A DNA stretch of 64,000 bases from UBA1426 sp050953365 (GTDB taxonomy: Bacteria > Bacillota > Clostridia > Peptostreptococcales > Anaerovoracaceae). Below, piece after piece: positions 63,512-64,000 of this stretch (position 1 is its first letter; each line of letters begins with the position of its first letter). A program made the translations under genes and the position numbers. Below the pieces are notes generated by a model. That model saw nothing but the letters and a program-made list of their open reading frames with translations. It had not been told where the DNA came from and made no database searches. The stretch covers positions 372,001 through 436,000 of the forward strand of contig JBMNMN010000002.1 of NCBI GenBank assembly GCA_050953365.1, in the 5' to 3' direction.

Positions 63512-64000
63512 ATGGGCGATGTTACAAGGAAAGTGTTTGATGATCTGGAGCAGTTTGGCTATCGGGTTGCTGTGGTGCCCATTACCCATCTGGATGAACT
63601 TCATGAGCAGATTGTTAGCACCAGGTCTTTAAATCCTGATGTGGATAAAAATCTCGGTAGATACTTAGATAAGTACGACTATACAATTCCTGAGACCTTG
63701 AAAGAAGCCAAATCCATATTGGTTGTTGCTGTGCCGCAGCCTATTTCAAGAATGCATTTCATGTTGAATGGCAAAAATCATACTGTAATAATGCCGCCCA
63801 CGTATCTACTGAATACTAGCGTAGAGAATGAAGATAAGCAAAAATTTATATCGGCAGTTAACGAAAATCTGAAAAAGGCATTCACAAGGCAGAATTATAA
63901 GGTGGTCAAAACAAATTTACCGGGAAAGCTTGCTGCAGTTAAAAGCGACTTAGGGGCTTACGGCAAAAACAATATTTGCTATATCGGGGGCGAGAACAGT
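63512..64000 (+). CDS. QueG-like iron-sulfur protein (partial)
   Basis: The first 163 codons of a gene that runs off the window. The text (RYLDKYDYTIPETLKEAKSILVVAVPQPISR, then LGAYGKNNICYIGGENS) resembles the N-terminal domain of epoxyqueuosine-reductase-like proteins with a double 4Fe-4S domain, which would come next outside the window. These are often not true QueG in Clostridia; many sit with stand-alone corrinoid or dehalogenase-type roles. AAGGAG precedes ATG 63512. A dyad upstream may regulate it. Confidence 0.7.
   Translation, partial: MGDVTRKVFDDLEQFGYRVAVVPITHLDELHEQIVSTRSLNPDVDKNLGRYLDKYDYTIPETLKEAKSILVVAVPQPISRMHFMLNGKNHTVIMPPTYLLNTSVENEDKQKFISAVNENLKKAFTRQNYKVVKTNLPGKLAAVKSDLGAYGKNNICYIGGENS

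Overview
The window reads as a Gram-positive, low-to-moderate GC bacterium of the class Clostridia, probably an anaerobe. The support is the argR-recN pair, an IspH-ribosomal protein S1 fusion, a SpoIID/LytB-type protein, a BlaI/BlaR1-like pair, strong AGGAGG ribosome binding sites, frequent TTG/GTG starts and many Firmicutes families (DUF5685, DUF1848, DUF2935, DUF5050). Genus cannot be fixed from the sequence. No rRNA, tRNA or CRISPR array was seen.

Region by region. 1-2.6 kb: a DUF6382-like gene, a small zinc-ribbon gene and about 1.3 kb with almost no coding capacity but several short tandem repeat arrays. 2.7-19.9 kb: ordered housekeeping core, with DUF5685, a J-domain protein, a membrane protein, a SPOR protein, rarA and ispH-S1 packed as one transcription unit, then aroK, argR-recN on the minus strand, and ruvC-ruvA-ruvB-spoIID-like-queA-tgt followed by metA and a 23S rRNA uracil methyltransferase. 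19.9-23.9 kb: an AT-rich accessory block (orphan PIN protein, broken peptidase, AbiEi/AbiEii type IV toxin-antitoxin) bracketed by two copies of a ~100-bp element, each sitting behind a copy of the 3' end of the RNA methyltransferase gene. 24.0-30.8 kb: three stacked mobile elements, namely a three-gene DDE/ExeA transposon with exact ends and target duplication, an IS4-family element and an IS3-family element. The fragments of two host genes are left between and beside them.

30.8-42.7 kb: a truncated nuclease-helicase (DUF2075), VOC, DUF1848, exonuclease and lipoprotein genes, an intergenic array of seven TGTACA motifs, a prenyltransferase-like protein, a macro-domain/vWA pair, a DODA-type dioxygenase, a pirin and an HtrA protease. 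42.7-46.8 kb: the diaminopropionate ammonia-lyase gene dpaL, split by an IS30-type insertion with a 14-bp target duplication, and an ISLre2 element with a 9-bp duplication just upstream of it. 46.8-64 kb: a papain-like amidase, an O-acyltransferase followed by a two-component system and a frameshifted lipoprotein, a second lipoprotein, a uracil-DNA glycosylase, a BlaI/BlaR1-type regulator-sensor pair with two clear operator dyads, a TPR protein, an AAA ATPase, a DUF2935 protein, a secreted LysM-amidohydrolase and the start of a QueG-like iron-sulfur protein.

Working together: ruvABC, recN, rarA and the glycosylase cover DNA repair; queA and tgt make queuosine tRNA; metA feeds methionine synthesis; ispH-S1 links isoprenoids and translation. 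The middle of the window is a hotspot of insertion and gene decay.
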